Counted from the first letter of the stretch, positions 1 to 8,967 are shown. The stretch: 64,000 nt of DNA from Acidobacteriota bacterium (GCA_016703965.1 JADJBB010000004.1:186001-250000), one strand, 5' to 3'. Translations and numbers: made by a program. Notes: a model not told the origin generated them from the letters alone.

Positions 1-704
1 GCTCGTTCTCGAACGGCAAAGGCTCGGGCACGTTCCGTTTTGATCCTGACTATCGTTATTTCAGTGCGATGAAGCAGCGTGGTTTTGATTTTGAAAAGTC
101 GAACAGCAGGAACAAAGGTGAAAACGATGTCGAAGGCCGCATGCTCTCGGCCGCGATGCTCAACGTCACGACCGCTCTCGCCGATGATCTCAGATCGGTC
201 GGTTTCGGCGACCTCGATGTCGATGACCTATTCAAAGCCACGATCTTCAAAGTCGATTCCAAATTCATGGCAGAGATGAAGGCCACCGGCTTTCCAAACC
301 TGACGATGGAAGACCTCGTAAAGGCACGCATCTTCAAGATCGACGCCGATTTTGTCAGAAAGGTCACGGAAATGGGCTTCGGCACCAAAGACTTCGAACA
401 GCTCGTCAAATACAGCATCTTCAAGGTCACGCCCGAGTACCTCGCCGAAATGAAAGCCGCGGGATTCGACAACCTCTCGTCCGAAGAGGTCGTAAAATTC
501 CGCATCTTCAAGGTAACGCCCGAGCTGCTCACCGATCTCAAAGCGGAAGGCTACGGCAAACTCTCCGCCGAAGAAGTCGTCAAATTCCGCATCTTCAACA
601 TCGACCGCGACTTCATCCGCCGAGCCAGAGCCGAAGACCCGAACATCTCGGTCGAAGATCTAGTCAAACTAAAGATCGGCGTCCGCCGCATGAAGACCAA
701 CTAA
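1..704 (+). CDS. C-terminal part of a 29-residue-repeat protein (5' partial)
   Basis: The reading frame is open from base 3 with no stop, so the gene starts upstream of the window; the ATG at 69 is internal. The visible part begins with a Gly/Ser-rich piece (GKGSGTFRFDPDYRYF), followed by tandem repeats of exactly 29 residues. Each repeat has the pattern hydrophobic-x-x-x-F, then a Met/Leu-Lys-x-x-G-F turn, then L-x-x-E-[DE]-[LV]-V-K and ends in IFK or IFN. About five full copies are visible plus a shortened last copy. The pattern suggests paired short helices forming a solenoid. Acidobacterial membrane metallopeptidases and regulators can carry similar tails, but that link is a weak recollection and the family is not identified here. 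A strong terminator follows at 740. Confidence 0.7.
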   Translation, partial: SFSNGKGSGTFRFDPDYRYFSAMKQRGFDFEKSNSRNKGENDVEGRMLSAAMLNVTTALADDLRSVGFGDLDVDDLFKATIFKVDSKFMAEMKATGFPNLTMEDLVKARIFKIDADFVRKVTEMGFGTKDFEQLVKYSIFKVTPEYLAEMKAAGFDNLSSEEVVKFRIFKVTPELLTDLKAEGYGKLSAEEVVKFRIFNIDRDFIRRARAEDPNISVEDLVKLKIGVRRMKTN

Positions 705-739
705 AACCTGTGATCTTTCCTCAATGATCCTAGATCCCC

Positions 740-769
740 GGCTGTCCGCCCATGCGGACAGCCTTTTTT
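740..769 (+). terminator. Rho-independent terminator after the repeat protein
   Basis: A perfect 10-bp stem (GGCTGTCCGC with GCGGACAGCC) closes a 4-nt loop and is followed directly by six T. It lies 36 nt past the stop of the repeat-protein gene. Confidence 0.9.
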
Positions 770-796
770 GACTGGAGGGCGAGCATCCTACTCGCC
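769..796 (+). repeat. Palindromic repeat, TGACTGGAGGG family
   Basis: The copy begins TGACTGGAGGGCGAGCATCC and ends in ACTCGCC. It has the same head and GAGCA/TGCTC palindrome as the two copies at 17807-17835 and 17873-17901. It starts directly at the end of the terminator T-tract. Confidence 0.6.
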
Positions 797-845
797 GCTA
801 AAAACCAGAGGATCTAAGGTCATTTCCCAGTAAGCCAACACAATC

Positions 846-875
846 AAAAAAAGACGGCGAGCATTCTCACCGTCT
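846..875 (-). terminator. Terminator of the large secreted protein gene
   Basis: On the minus strand a GACGGTGAG / CTCGCCGTC stem (one G-T pair) is followed by a run of T (A-rich at 846-852 on the plus strand). It lies about 65 nt past the stop at 940. Confidence 0.7.
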
Positions 876-939
876 AAAAATATCCTCCATATTGGTCATT
901 ACGCGACCGCCGTGAAGATCAATGAATCGTTCTGCCGGA

Positions 940-3213
940 TCATTGTAACCCAACAAAATCAACATCGCTGAGCGAATCGGTCACGTTAACAACCCGCGAG
1001 TTAAAGCGGTAACGGCTTGAGCGGACGGCGATGACATAGCTCTGGCCGCCGGTTACGTCCTCGAAGCGGTAGATACCGAATGAGCCCGTAACGAACGTCC
1101 GTCTGTTTCCGTTCGGATCGGTCATCGTCACCGTTGCTCCTCTCACGCCCTGGCCGGATGCGTTCAGGACGCGGCCCGAGACCGCCACACCGGCCGCAGT
1201 TGTTCCGATGACGACGTTGCCGCTTTGGTAGGTGGTCGTGAGCAAAGCTCCCTGGGCACTCGAAACGCTTTGAGCGGTCGGCGTCGATGAGAAGCTCACG
1301 GGGTACGTTCCGGCCGCAGCGTTGGCAGGAACTGCGAACGTCACGGTGATCATCTGCCTTGCTCCGGCCGCGTAGGTGTTGGTCGAGTCGACCAGCACGC
1401 CGAGGCGTCCGGCTGCCGTCTGGCTCGTGTTCAGTCCGAGATTCGAACCTGTCGGAACACCGCCTCCGATTGCAGCACTGACGTAGGTCAGGACCGACGC
1501 CGGATAGTTCACCGTGTAGCTGGCGGATGCTTCGTTACCGAGCGAATCCAGCATGAACGAGACCGTCACTTGCTGTCCGGCGATCGCCGAAGCATTGACC
1601 GCACGGATCACGCGTCCGCCCGTGCCCTCGGCCGTCTCGCCGCGGGCCGCAGCCGGAGCGGTCGGGCCGCAGACTGGTTTGGTGGTGATCGGTACGCCGT
1701 TGAGTACTCCGAGGTTGTAGCCGCGGATGACGGTCACGTCGCCGGCCTCGATCTGGGCGTTTCCGCAGGCTCCCGGAACGTCGAGATTGACGTCCGCTGC
1801 CTGGAACTGAGCTCCCGCCGGGATCGCCGGCAGGTTGCCGAGAACGACCTGTCGGATGTACGAAACGTCGTTCGACAGGACCTGATTGTCGCCCAGCGGG
1901 CCGCCGCTGCCGTCGACCACGTCGCCTTCCGGCCGCGTTGGAAGCGGTGTCGGTGTCGGCGTCGGGGTTCCGGCCGGAGTTGGCGTCGGTGTCGGCGTTA
2001 TTCCACCGTCGTCGTTGACGATCGTTCCGGTTCCGGTCGCTCTGCCGATGATGCCGTTCGAAACGGTCGTCATGTCGACGAGGAACGTCTCATTCGGCTC
2101 GACAGCGGTGTCGCCGTTAACCAGAACGGTGACTGTTTTCGACGTCTCGGTCGGTAAGAATGTGACCGTACCGTTCGAGACCGCCGTGTAATCGCCAGGT
2201 GCCGTTGCCGTCTGGTTCGCCGTGGAATAGGTCACCAGCGAACTGAACGAAGTCGGATTGCCCGAACGAGTGATCGTAAACGTGAACGGCGTCGTTCCCG
2301 CATTACCTTCGTTCGCCGAAACATCATTGATCGAGAACGAAGGTTCAACGTCGTCGTTAAAGATCGTTCCAACCCCGTCGCCGCCGATAATGCTGCCGCC
2401 GACCGGATTCGAGAGTCTCATAAAGAACACTTCATTTGCCTCGAACGTGATGTCGCCGTTAACCGTAACGGCTATGGTCTGAAGCGTCGGCGAATTCGAA
2501 GTGAAGGTGATCGTTCCGGAACGCGGCACATAATCGTTGTTAGCGGCTAATGCGGTTCCGTCAACAGTGGTGAAATCAACCGTTCGAGCCGGTTGTCCGA
2601 GACCCGGCAACTGAGTGATCGTGACCTCAAAGATAAACGCGGTCGTGCCCGAATTCGTCTCGTTACGCGTGACCGAGTTAACCGCAAACAGAGGCCCAAC
2701 AGGGATCGGCGTCGGAGACGGCGTTGGAGACGGCGTCGGCGTCGGCGTCGGCGTCGGACTTGGAGTCGGACTTGGAGTCGGCGTCGGCGTTGGCGTCGGA
2801 GTCGGAGTCGGCGTCGGCGTCGGCGTCGGAGAAGGCGTCGGTGTCGGCGTCGGTGTTGGCGTAGGCGTCGGCGTCGGCGTCGGCGTCGGAGTTGGAGTTG
2901 GAGTTGGAGTTGGAGTCGGCGTTGGCGTTGGCGCGACACCTTGAACTTCGAACGCACCGATATCCGAGCCATTTCCGTTCGGAGCGTTTGCAACTAGGGG
3001 ATCATCGACCGGACGAGTCAGATTTCGTTGGTCAGAGGATACATCAGGAGCGGTGGCTCCTTTATCGATAGCCGGACTTCCGGGACTGAGGCTATGAGTT
3101 AATGTCGGCCCGCCGTTATCTGCCAAAGGCATAAGGAGCGGGTCGATCGGGGGTTTGTGGAGTACCAACGATGTCGTTGGTACCACTGGAGAAACCAATC
3201 GAACTGCCGGCAT
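940..3213 (-). CDS. Calx-beta / dockerin-like / cohesin-like C-terminal half of a giant secreted protein (frame-shifted from 3116-7726)
   Basis: This frame has no signal peptide and its nominal start is not a real gene start. Its first meaningful residues (PPIDPLLMPLADNGG ... SPAIDKG) are the usual continuation of the beta-helix that ends the preceding frame. In order it holds a long (PT)n linker (DNA 2700-2937), two Calx-beta domains (about 2690-2000), a short PT linker, a dockerin-like segment with two calcium-loop-type stretches (DVVDGSGGPLGDN and ADVNLDVPGACGN), a cohesin-like beta domain (about 1620-1190), and a C-terminal carboxypeptidase-regulatory-like domain (VSGRVLNASGQGVRGATV). The role is inferred to be extracellular adhesion or scaffolding attached to the protease half. 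It is translated only if the reading frame is restored at 3149-3153. Confidence 0.75.
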   Translation of the reverse strand: MPAVRLVSPVVPTTSLVLHKPPIDPLLMPLADNGGPTLTHSLSPGSPAIDKGATAPDVSSDQRNLTRPVDDPLVANAPNGNGSDIGAFEVQGVAPTPTPTPTPTPTPTPTPTPTPTPTPTPTPTPTPSPTPTPTPTPTPTPTPTPTPSPTPSPTPTPTPTPSPTPSPTPIPVGPLFAVNSVTRNETNSGTTAFIFEVTITQLPGLGQPARTVDFTTVDGTALAANNDYVPRSGTITFTSNSPTLQTIAVTVNGDITFEANEVFFMRLSNPVGGSIIGGDGVGTIFNDDVEPSFSINDVSANEGNAGTTPFTFTITRSGNPTSFSSLVTYSTANQTATAPGDYTAVSNGTVTFLPTETSKTVTVLVNGDTAVEPNETFLVDMTTVSNGIIGRATGTGTIVNDDGGITPTPTPTPAGTPTPTPTPLPTRPEGDVVDGSGGPLGDNQVLSNDVSYIRQVVLGNLPAIPAGAQFQAADVNLDVPGACGNAQIEAGDVTVIRGYNLGVLNGVPITTKPVCGPTAPAAARGETAEGTGGRVIRAVNASAIAGQQVTVSFMLDSLGNEASASYTVNYPASVLTYVSAAIGGGVPTGSNLGLNTSQTAAGRLGVLVDSTNTYAAGARQMITVTFAVPANAAAGTYPVSFSSTPTAQSVSSAQGALLTTTYQSGNVVIGTTAAGVAVSGRVLNASGQGVRGATVTMTDPNGNRRTFVTGSFGIYRFEDVTGGQSYVIAVRSSRYRFNSRVVNVTDSLSDVDFVGLQ
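1943..2002 (-). repeat. Short (PT)n linker hexamer repeat
   Basis: Degenerate GTCGGC/GTCGGT hexamers on the plus strand encode a Pro-Thr linker between the second Calx-beta domain and the dockerin-like segment. Confidence 0.7.
2700..2937 (-). repeat. Long hexanucleotide tandem repeat encoding (PT)n
   Basis: About 40 degenerate copies of a GTCGGC/GTTGGC/GTCGGA hexamer encode a Pro-Thr(-Ser) linker on the minus strand. The third positions vary, which fits protein-level selection plus slippage. The tract gives long shadow frames on both strands that are not genes. Confidence 0.9.
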
Positions 3214-6200
3214 TGCCGATCAGGTTATATCCGAGCGAATTGAATTGCCCTGCGACGTCAGACGCACCGTTACCGTTTTTAGCAATTAGCGACGTACGAA
3301 CGTTCGGCCCTAAGCCTGTTACATCACCGCGGTTCATTAGGTTTTCAACATAGACACCTCCACCAACTGATCCGCCAAAGTTGTCGGTAATGGTCGAGTT
3401 GGTCAGCGATATCTGGGATCCGGGACCGCCGTAGATACCGCCACCCAGTCCGGCGTTGCCGCCGTCTCCACGAGCCGCACCATTGGTCGAGTTTCCGGAG
3501 ATGGTCGAATTGACCACGTTAAGCTGGCTAGCAATGGCCAGGTCCGGGCTATCTGGACGGCTGAGGATCCCACTAAGGTATATTGCTCCCCCGTTGCCGC
3601 CGATCGTTGTGTTGTTGTAAAGGGTGGAACGCGTGACATTTGCAGTTCCCAGAAGGAAAATAGCTCCGCCACTGAAGCCGTTAGAGTTGCTGTTCTCGAT
3701 CGTTGATTCGACAAGATTGAGGGTCGAGTTAAAGTGCACGAAGATCGCTCCACCGCCCGAGAAACCTGTCGGGGCATCTGCGCCATCAGGCCGATCCGGG
3801 AGCGGGCTCCGGCAAACACCCAACAGCGATCGGGTGATCGTCAAACTCGTGCCGACAGATGTGGCAATACATCCGCCACCGTATTCAAGTCCGTCGAGTA
3901 TCCTGAGCGACCTTAGATTTACATCCAGGGTTGGTTCGCCTTCAGGTGATTCACCATCCCTCAAATTCGAACCGATGTAGAAGATGCGGCTCCTGCTATT
4001 ACCGTTGACAATTACCGAATTTGTCTCTCCATCGATGGTCAACGGCTTATCGATCGCGATCTCACCTGATGTCAGGAGGATCTCAAAATTCCCGCTAAAC
4101 CTGATCGTGCTGAAAGGACACGCATCAATTACCGCCTGACGCAAGCTGCCTGGGCCGCTGTCGTTCGCATTTATAACGACCGGGTCAACCACACATCCAG
4201 CCGGCGTCGGCGAAGGAGTCGGCGTCGCTGTCGGTGCCGGAGACGGAGTAGGCGTCGGAGTAGGCGTAGGCGTCGGCGTCGGCGTCGGCGTTGGTGTCGG
4301 CGTTGGCGTCGGCGTCGGTGTCGGTGTCGGAGTTGGTGTCGGCGTTGGCGTTGGTGTTGCAACCGTACAAGTAGAACAAACCAACGAGTTCATCACCATC
4401 GTTATAGTATCGATCCGCCAGTTTGGATTCGCGTTTACAGCCGAGCTATCCCACCCGGCTCTCCATCTCAACCTCACTGTCTGACCGTTGAAAGCCGGAG
4501 GAAGATCAAGAGTCGAGGTGATATAAGTTGCTTGAGCCCCAGACCACGCGGATTGACCGGCAATAGGATTACCAAATCCAGTATCGATCGTAGAATTGTA
4601 TCCGCCAGCGGAAAACACGCCGCCAACGCTTGTTACATTGCTGTAATTTGTTCCACCATCAGTACTGATCTCGAGAATTCCACCGTCAAAAGTAGATTCG
4701 AAGTTTCTAGTCTGTCTGAAACTGATCTGCGAACCACTTCCAGCCGGAATAGCGATCGCCGGCGAGATCAAACTATTTGATGCTACAGTAGAAACACCGT
4801 TGGTAAATGCCGCATTAGGTGCAGTGTCAGGCGTCGTCGCGGTCGTCGCAAACAACGCTGGCGGTGTGCCAGTCTGCGCAGTTGTCCATCCGGCTGGCAG
4901 AGCCGGAGCCGTTACTCCATCGAAATTCTGCGAGAAAATATTGGTCGTTACAGTGGTACCTGTTGGAATTGTATAAACGACATTTCCAAGATTAGAGGCT
5001 CCATCCTGATGGGATACGGTTGCCGTGATGCTAGTTCCACAAACCAGAGATGGATTTGCCGTGAAGGTAAAGTTGCGTGAGACCGCTGCTCCGCCCGCAA
5101 CGATAGCTCCGTAGGTTTGTGCACCTGACGGCGAAAGGACACCGCCCGAAACCAGGAGAGTGCCGACATCATTTGCAGTATCAGAGGTTCCGACGTTCGA
5201 GACGGGGAACGCCATAGTAACGGTTTCGCCAGGGTCGACCACGCCGTTCGCGGGCAGACAGCTTTCCGAGATCAGAGTTGCAGTTCCCCCGGAAAGTACG
5301 GGAATAGCAGCGACCGCTACGTTTGAATTGAAAACAACGAGTGCAAAATTCTGGTCGGTGGTATCCGCATTACCCAATACGCCATCGCCATTGATGGCTG
5401 TGCCGATAACACGAACAGTGATCGGCCCGGTTGTTCCGGCTGGCAGAAAAACGTTCTCTACGTTATTCCGATTGTCTGCTGCTCCGCCGGTTGTAGACGA
5501 TCCACCCGCGAGGACATTTCCTTTATAGGTATTTCCACCGACAAGAACTTCAAGATCAAGATTGTTGACGAGAGACGGGTCAGCCGTTCCCGGCGGGTCG
5601 GTCCAAACCAGTGAAACGCGCACCGGGCGTGCGCCGTCAGCAACGGTACCGGTATAAATGTAGCTATTTCCAGTCGAGGGGATAACTAGTGATTGATCGA
5701 CATACGTGATCGTGGCTCCGGTACTCAAAACGTTCTTTAGATTTATCCGGCCCCAACCTTCCGATCCGTTGGGGCGTGCCGCGGTCGCTCCGGTTCCGGA
5801 CATATCAACAGTACCATTGATGAGAGCGGCCTTTACCATAGCAGGGCTTGGATTGACGCCACTATTAGAGGCTTTCCACGACTGCGTAAACAGTGCGGCT
5901 GCACCCGCAACCTGCGGTGAGGCGTGCGAGGTCCCGCTGCTGATACGGTGGAAGGTGTCGATATTTCCGAAGAGAGAATCAGGACCAGACCGTCCGCCGG
6001 TAACCGCATCGCCGGGAGCTGTGATATCCGGCTTGACGCGTGTGTCAGCGGCAGGCCCGCGGCTCGAGAAATCGGGAAGCTGTTCTAGATTATCGGCCGC
6101 TCCGGTACTACCGCCGGCACTTGGCGATCCTGAACGCACGTTTTCCGAAGCCGCGACCGAGATCATGTTCTTCGCAACCTTCGGACGGGTTAGGCCGGTA

Positions 6201-7726
6201 GCTCCCTGATTACCCGCTGAAAAAACAACCACGAGCGGATCGATGGTTCCGGCACTCGAAGAATCGCGGACAAAGCCATCAAACTGAGCTGCAAACGAAT
6301 CGTAAACATTACCATTAGTTCCAGAACCCCAGCTGTTATTGCTGATGTATCCTTTGACGCTGTTGGGCCCGTTAGTCGTAACTGTGTCGTTCGCAGTGTC
6401 GGCCTCGGTTCCTGTGTATCCGGCCCGCAAAAGCGGGATGTTTATAATATGTGATTTGGGTGCAATGCCGAGGCCGTAGTTGTAGCCGAGCGGATCCAGG
6501 ACCGAGAAGGGAGCGTCACCCGCGATGATCGATGCTTGTAAATGTCCATGTCCGGCAGCACCTGCTGTTGCACCGCGAAGTGGGCCATTAACCGAATTAC
6601 TGGCAGTTACGTAAAACCCTCCGTCTCCAGGAATTCCAACGCCGTCATCAACGACCGAAACAGTAACGTTAGAACCGTTTGCTCCGAACTGCGTGAGCGG
6701 ATCATAGCCTGGTCCCGAAATGGTCGTCGGTCCAGTGTAGTTTCCGGCAACGATCTGCGCGGCACGCTCGTCTTCCTTAGTTGGCTTGCTGTAAGACTCG
6801 ACGGATACAACGCCAGAGATATTTGCGAGGTCTAGCGCGCTTTCGACAGGAACCTCAACTCTGACAACATTGAAATAGTTGTTTGGCAACTCGATAAAAT
6901 AAGGATTCCTACCGCGGTAGGATGAGGAGATCTCATTGGTGATTCCCTCCCGCCCGGCACGTTTGAAAATAGCAACATCAAAAATTGCGGTTCCCGCATC
7001 CGAAACCTGCAGCCTCGATATTCCAGGCTGCGTTGCCGTCGCGTTTCTCGCACTGTTAACCTGGTCTTTTACGGCTTCGGAAAGCTTGTCCTCGGGAAGA
7101 AGGCTGCCAACCCACCGCACCATTGAATGGTTGGCGACCCGCTGAATAGCCTCGCCGCTTCCATACACGAAATAAGCTTGGTGCGGAACGTACTGAAGCA
7201 CTTCAACGCCGGCTTCCCTGATGCTGTCTAGCAGTTGGTCGCTCGAAGTTGTGCCAAACTGAACAATATAATACCCGCTCTCATTCGATTCAGGTGTCCC
7301 GTCTGGCGAGATCGTTCCACGCGGCTGCTCAGCGATCGGGTCAAACTTTCTTCCTGGCGTGTTGATCGTAGTTTCAAGTAGCTGGCTCTCGAGACCCGCT
7401 GAATCAAGCGAAGTTCCTTTATCTGCCGCAATGACAACGAAAGAACCGTAATCACCAACAACGCGGCCGAAGGAAACAGCAAGTTGACGGTCATCGTCAC
7501 TATTGACTCTCACACGGACGAGATCTTTGGAGGCATCGCGAATATCACGGGTTACTCCCCGGCCGATACCAGCACCTGCGGTCGAGTTATCAGCGTCATT
7601 GCCTCTTCGGCTCTGCGCATCTGCCTGCCAGGCGATAACAGCAAAGGAAAAGATCCCTAAAAGCACGCCAATTGATAACAATAAATTACGATTCGAGGCT
7701 AAAAACGACCCTGATCTCATTTCCAT
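3116..7726 (-). CDS. Secreted subtilisin-family (S8) protease with beta-helix domain, N-terminal half of a giant protein
   Basis: The start ATG is preceded by GGAGATGG, and an N-terminal signal segment ends near AWQADAQ. After an N-terminal propeptide-like region comes an S8 peptidase domain. The triad is visible: Asp in VVDDGVGIPG (about residue 359), His in GHGHLQASIIAG (about 392) and Ser in SGTSHASPQVAG (about 598); the oxyanion Asn lies in VVFSAGNQG. C-terminal to it are Ig-like beta regions, a jelly-roll-like segment, a (PT)n linker (DNA 4199-4357), and a right-handed parallel beta-helix of the LRQAV type. The frame then ends prematurely at PAPYAFGR. Removing one base of the G5 tract at 3149-3153 joins it to the frame ending at 940, giving about 2260 residues. 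The expected role is an extracellular protease with surface-binding modules. Confidence 0.9.
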   Translation of the reverse strand: MEMRSGSFLASNRNLLLSIGVLLGIFSFAVIAWQADAQSRRGNDADNSTAGAGIGRGVTRDIRDASKDLVRVRVNSDDDRQLAVSFGRVVGDYGSFVVIAADKGTSLDSAGLESQLLETTINTPGRKFDPIAEQPRGTISPDGTPESNESGYYIVQFGTTSSDQLLDSIREAGVEVLQYVPHQAYFVYGSGEAIQRVANHSMVRWVGSLLPEDKLSEAVKDQVNSARNATATQPGISRLQVSDAGTAIFDVAIFKRAGREGITNEISSSYRGRNPYFIELPNNYFNVVRVEVPVESALDLANISGVVSVESYSKPTKEDERAAQIVAGNYTGPTTISGPGYDPLTQFGANGSNVTVSVVDDGVGIPGDGGFYVTASNSVNGPLRGATAGAAGHGHLQASIIAGDAPFSVLDPLGYNYGLGIAPKSHIINIPLLRAGYTGTEADTANDTVTTNGPNSVKGYISNNSWGSGTNGNVYDSFAAQFDGFVRDSSSAGTIDPLVVVFSAGNQGATGLTRPKVAKNMISVAASENVRSGSPSAGGSTGAADNLEQLPDFSSRGPAADTRVKPDITAPGDAVTGGRSGPDSLFGNIDTFHRISSGTSHASPQVAGAAALFTQSWKASNSGVNPSPAMVKAALINGTVDMSGTGATAARPNGSEGWGRINLKNVLSTGATITYVDQSLVIPSTGNSYIYTGTVADGARPVRVSLVWTDPPGTADPSLVNNLDLEVLVGGNTYKGNVLAGGSSTTGGAADNRNNVENVFLPAGTTGPITVRVIGTAINGDGVLGNADTTDQNFALVVFNSNVAVAAIPVLSGGTATLISESCLPANGVVDPGETVTMAFPVSNVGTSDTANDVGTLLVSGGVLSPSGAQTYGAIVAGGAAVSRNFTFTANPSLVCGTSITATVSHQDGASNLGNVVYTIPTGTTVTTNIFSQNFDGVTAPALPAGWTTAQTGTPPALFATTATTPDTAPNAAFTNGVSTVASNSLISPAIAIPAGSGSQISFRQTRNFESTFDGGILEISTDGGTNYSNVTSVGGVFSAGGYNSTIDTGFGNPIAGQSAWSGAQATYITSTLDLPPAFNGQTVRLRWRAGWDSSAVNANPNWRIDTITMVMNSLVCSTCTVATPTPTPTPTPTPTPTPTPTPTPTPTPTPTPTPTPTPTPSPAPTATPTPSPTPAGCVVDPVVINANDSGPGSLRQAVIDACPFSTIRFSGNFEILLTSGEIAIDKPLTIDGETNSVIVNGNSRSRIFYIGSNLRDGESPEGEPTLDVNLRSLRILDGLEYGGGCIATSVGTSLTITRSLLGVCRSPLPDRPDGADAPTGFSGGGAIFVHFNSTLNLVESTIENSNSNGFSGGAIFLLGTANVTRSTLYNNTTIGGNGGAIYLSGILSRPDSPDLAIASQLNVVNSTISGNSTNGAARGDGGNAGLGGGIYGGPGSQISLTNSTITDNFGGSVGGGVYVENLMNRGDVTGLGPNVRTSLIAKNGNGASDVAGQFNSLGYNLIGNAGSSIGFSSGTNDIVGTPQTPDRPAPYAFGR
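3149..3153 (-). other. Frameshift point in a five-base homopolymer
   Basis: On the minus strand the coding sequence reads CAAACCCCCGATCGACCCG. With five C the upstream frame runs to a stop at 3116. With four C it reads VGTPQTPIDPLL and continues through PLADNGG to the stop at 940. The motif before the shift (GTNDIVGTP) and the motif after it (DPLL-PLADNGGP) normally occur together in one beta-helix protein, so the shift is real relative to the ancestral frame. It could be an assembly error, a true mutation, phase variation, or programmed slippage. Confidence 0.85.
4199..4357 (-). repeat. Hexanucleotide tandem repeat encoding (PT)n in the protease half
   Basis: This is the same degenerate GTCGGC-type hexamer as at 2700-2937. 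It encodes the linker between the jelly-roll-like segment and the beta-helix. Confidence 0.9.
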
Positions 7727-8249
7727 TTAGATTCCATCTCCAGAAGAATTATCCCGACGATCCATCCATGTGCCTTTACTGAACGCCAGTCGAGTTCCAC
7801 GAACCGAAAGTTTGAACTTGCCAATATTGTTTTGCGGGGATTATGCTCCTAAATTCATCTAAAGTCAAGACTTAAGTATTCAGAGGAATAGTGGAAAACG
7901 ATATCATCGAATATCGTGGAGACTTAGCCGAAAAGGCAGTTTGTGTTGATCAACAATTGAGCCAATGTGATTTTCGGCTAAAAGGGGTTTGAGACGGGCT
8001 GGGCGCGCGGGTCGATCAGCCAGACCACTTTGGCCGGAGATCTTACTGCTTTTCTACTTTGACCAATGTGGCAAAGCCGTTCGACCAATCTTAGCTTTTT
8101 GTGTGACCAATCGGGCAAAGTCCTTTGACCAAAGTCAGTAACGACGGCGGTTTGGCGGGAAGCGGGGTTAAATTCGAAAAATTCGGTGCTGGACAAAAGT
8201 TTTCACAAAAATCTCGGCCGAAAATAGCGCGGTTTTGCGCTCTTCCCGC
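7727..8249. other. Gene-free 523-bp interval with a 22-bp repeat array
   Basis: No convincing coding region was found. The minus-strand frame at 7978-8196 has no homology I recognise and runs through DNA repeats whose 22-bp period is not a multiple of three. The interval holds the 5' flank of the large protease gene and the repeat array at 8059-8141. The part next to 8249 contains CGCGG/CCGCG-type short palindromes downstream of yceH. Confidence 0.6.
8059..8141 (-). repeat. Array of four 22-bp units with TTGGTC core
   Basis: On the plus strand GACCAA begins at 8061, 8083, 8105 and 8127, a spacing of exactly 22 bp each time. Read on the minus strand (the sense strand of the upstream yceH gene) the cores are CTTTGGTC, GATTGGTC, GATTGGTC and CATTGGTC. 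Units 1 and 3 also share a CTTTGCC block. A matching array sits at 41552-41638. Confidence 0.75.
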
Positions 8250-8906
8250 CTACTCGAACTGCTTTCGAAATTCCTCGAAGGTCTCCTTCAGAGTATCGAT
8301 CTCAGCTCTGAGGGTGGCGACTTCTTCTTCCAGCTTTTCGACCCGCTCGGTGTCGGCTCCGCCGCGCGAGGGTCGGGCAGCGTGGGCGACGGCGAGCGCC
8401 TCAATGTCGATCGGGCCGGAGAGCAGATGGGCAAAGCGGGCCTCTTTCTGGCCGGGCTGGACCGGTAGTTTTACAACCAGCGGATCGTCACGGCGGATCA
8501 GCCCGTCAAGCGTTTCTTGTATCTCGCCAAGGCCCGAAAACGAGTACAGCCGCTCGGTGCGGGTCCGCAGCTCGCCCAGTGTTTGCGGGCCTCTCAGCAG
8601 CATTATATCCACCACCGCCGTCTCGGAAGGCTCGAGTTCGTAAACCGTCGGCAGCATGTGTTTGTACTTCGGCACACGGCTCGTACTTCCGTAAAAAACG
8701 TAAACCAGATTACGGTCGCGCAGGGCTTCGAGACATTGCGTGACGGTGGTCTCGTCATAGTGGACGACCGGCTCGCGGTTGTTTTTTTGATTACAGGCGT
8801 TGACCAGCGCGTTAAGCGTCAGCGGGTAATATTCCGGCGTCGTGAGCTGCTTTTCGACCAGCGAACCGAGGACGCGGGCTTCGATCTCATTGAGTATTTC
8901 GGGCAT
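8250..8906 (-). CDS. yceH: DUF480 family protein YceH
   Basis: The 218-residue product matches the full-length YceH/DUF480 family. It starts MPEILNEIEARVLGSLVEK and contains the conserved stretch TPEYYPLTLNALVNACNQK, then VYELEPSETAVVDIMLLRG. The family forms tandem winged-helix domains and its function is unknown; DNA or RNA binding is only suggested by the fold. The last 30 residues form a predicted coiled coil (VEKLEEEVATLRAEIDTLKE). The gene is monocistronic as far as visible, with the divergent exonuclease gene 61 bp away. Its downstream flank contains the 22-bp array. Confidence 0.9.
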   Translation of the reverse strand: MPEILNEIEARVLGSLVEKQLTTPEYYPLTLNALVNACNQKNNREPVVHYDETTVTQCLEALRDRNLVYVFYGSTSRVPKYKHMLPTVYELEPSETAVVDIMLLRGPQTLGELRTRTERLYSFSGLGEIQETLDGLIRRDDPLVVKLPVQPGQKEARFAHLLSGPIDIEALAVAHAARPSRGGADTERVEKLEEEVATLRAEIDTLKETFEEFRKQFE

Positions 8907-8967
8907 GTGATGAGTTAACTTCCTAACGTGTTTTCTCGTTTATATCTAGTAATTTACAATTAAAGGC

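Noticed and set aside
1190..1930. Cellulosome system
   Set aside because: Dockerin-like and cohesin-like segments occur, but in one protein, with no glycoside hydrolases or scaffoldin in the window.
2547..2997. Long frames on both strands over the hexamer repeat (Arg-rich or Gly-Val-rich)
   Set aside because: These are shadows of the (PT)n coding tract; composition is dictated by the hexamer.
940..3213. Treating the 757-residue frame as an independent gene
   Set aside because: It has no signal peptide or ribosome-binding site and starts in the middle of a motif that completes the beta-helix of the upstream frame.
8059..8141. CRISPR-like array
   Set aside because: Units are only about 22 bp including the variable part, with short cores and no full repeat-spacer structure; no cas genes are nearby.
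7978..8196. Short minus-strand frame downstream of yceH
   Set aside because: It runs over a 22-bp DNA repeat whose period is not a multiple of three, and it has no recognisable homology.
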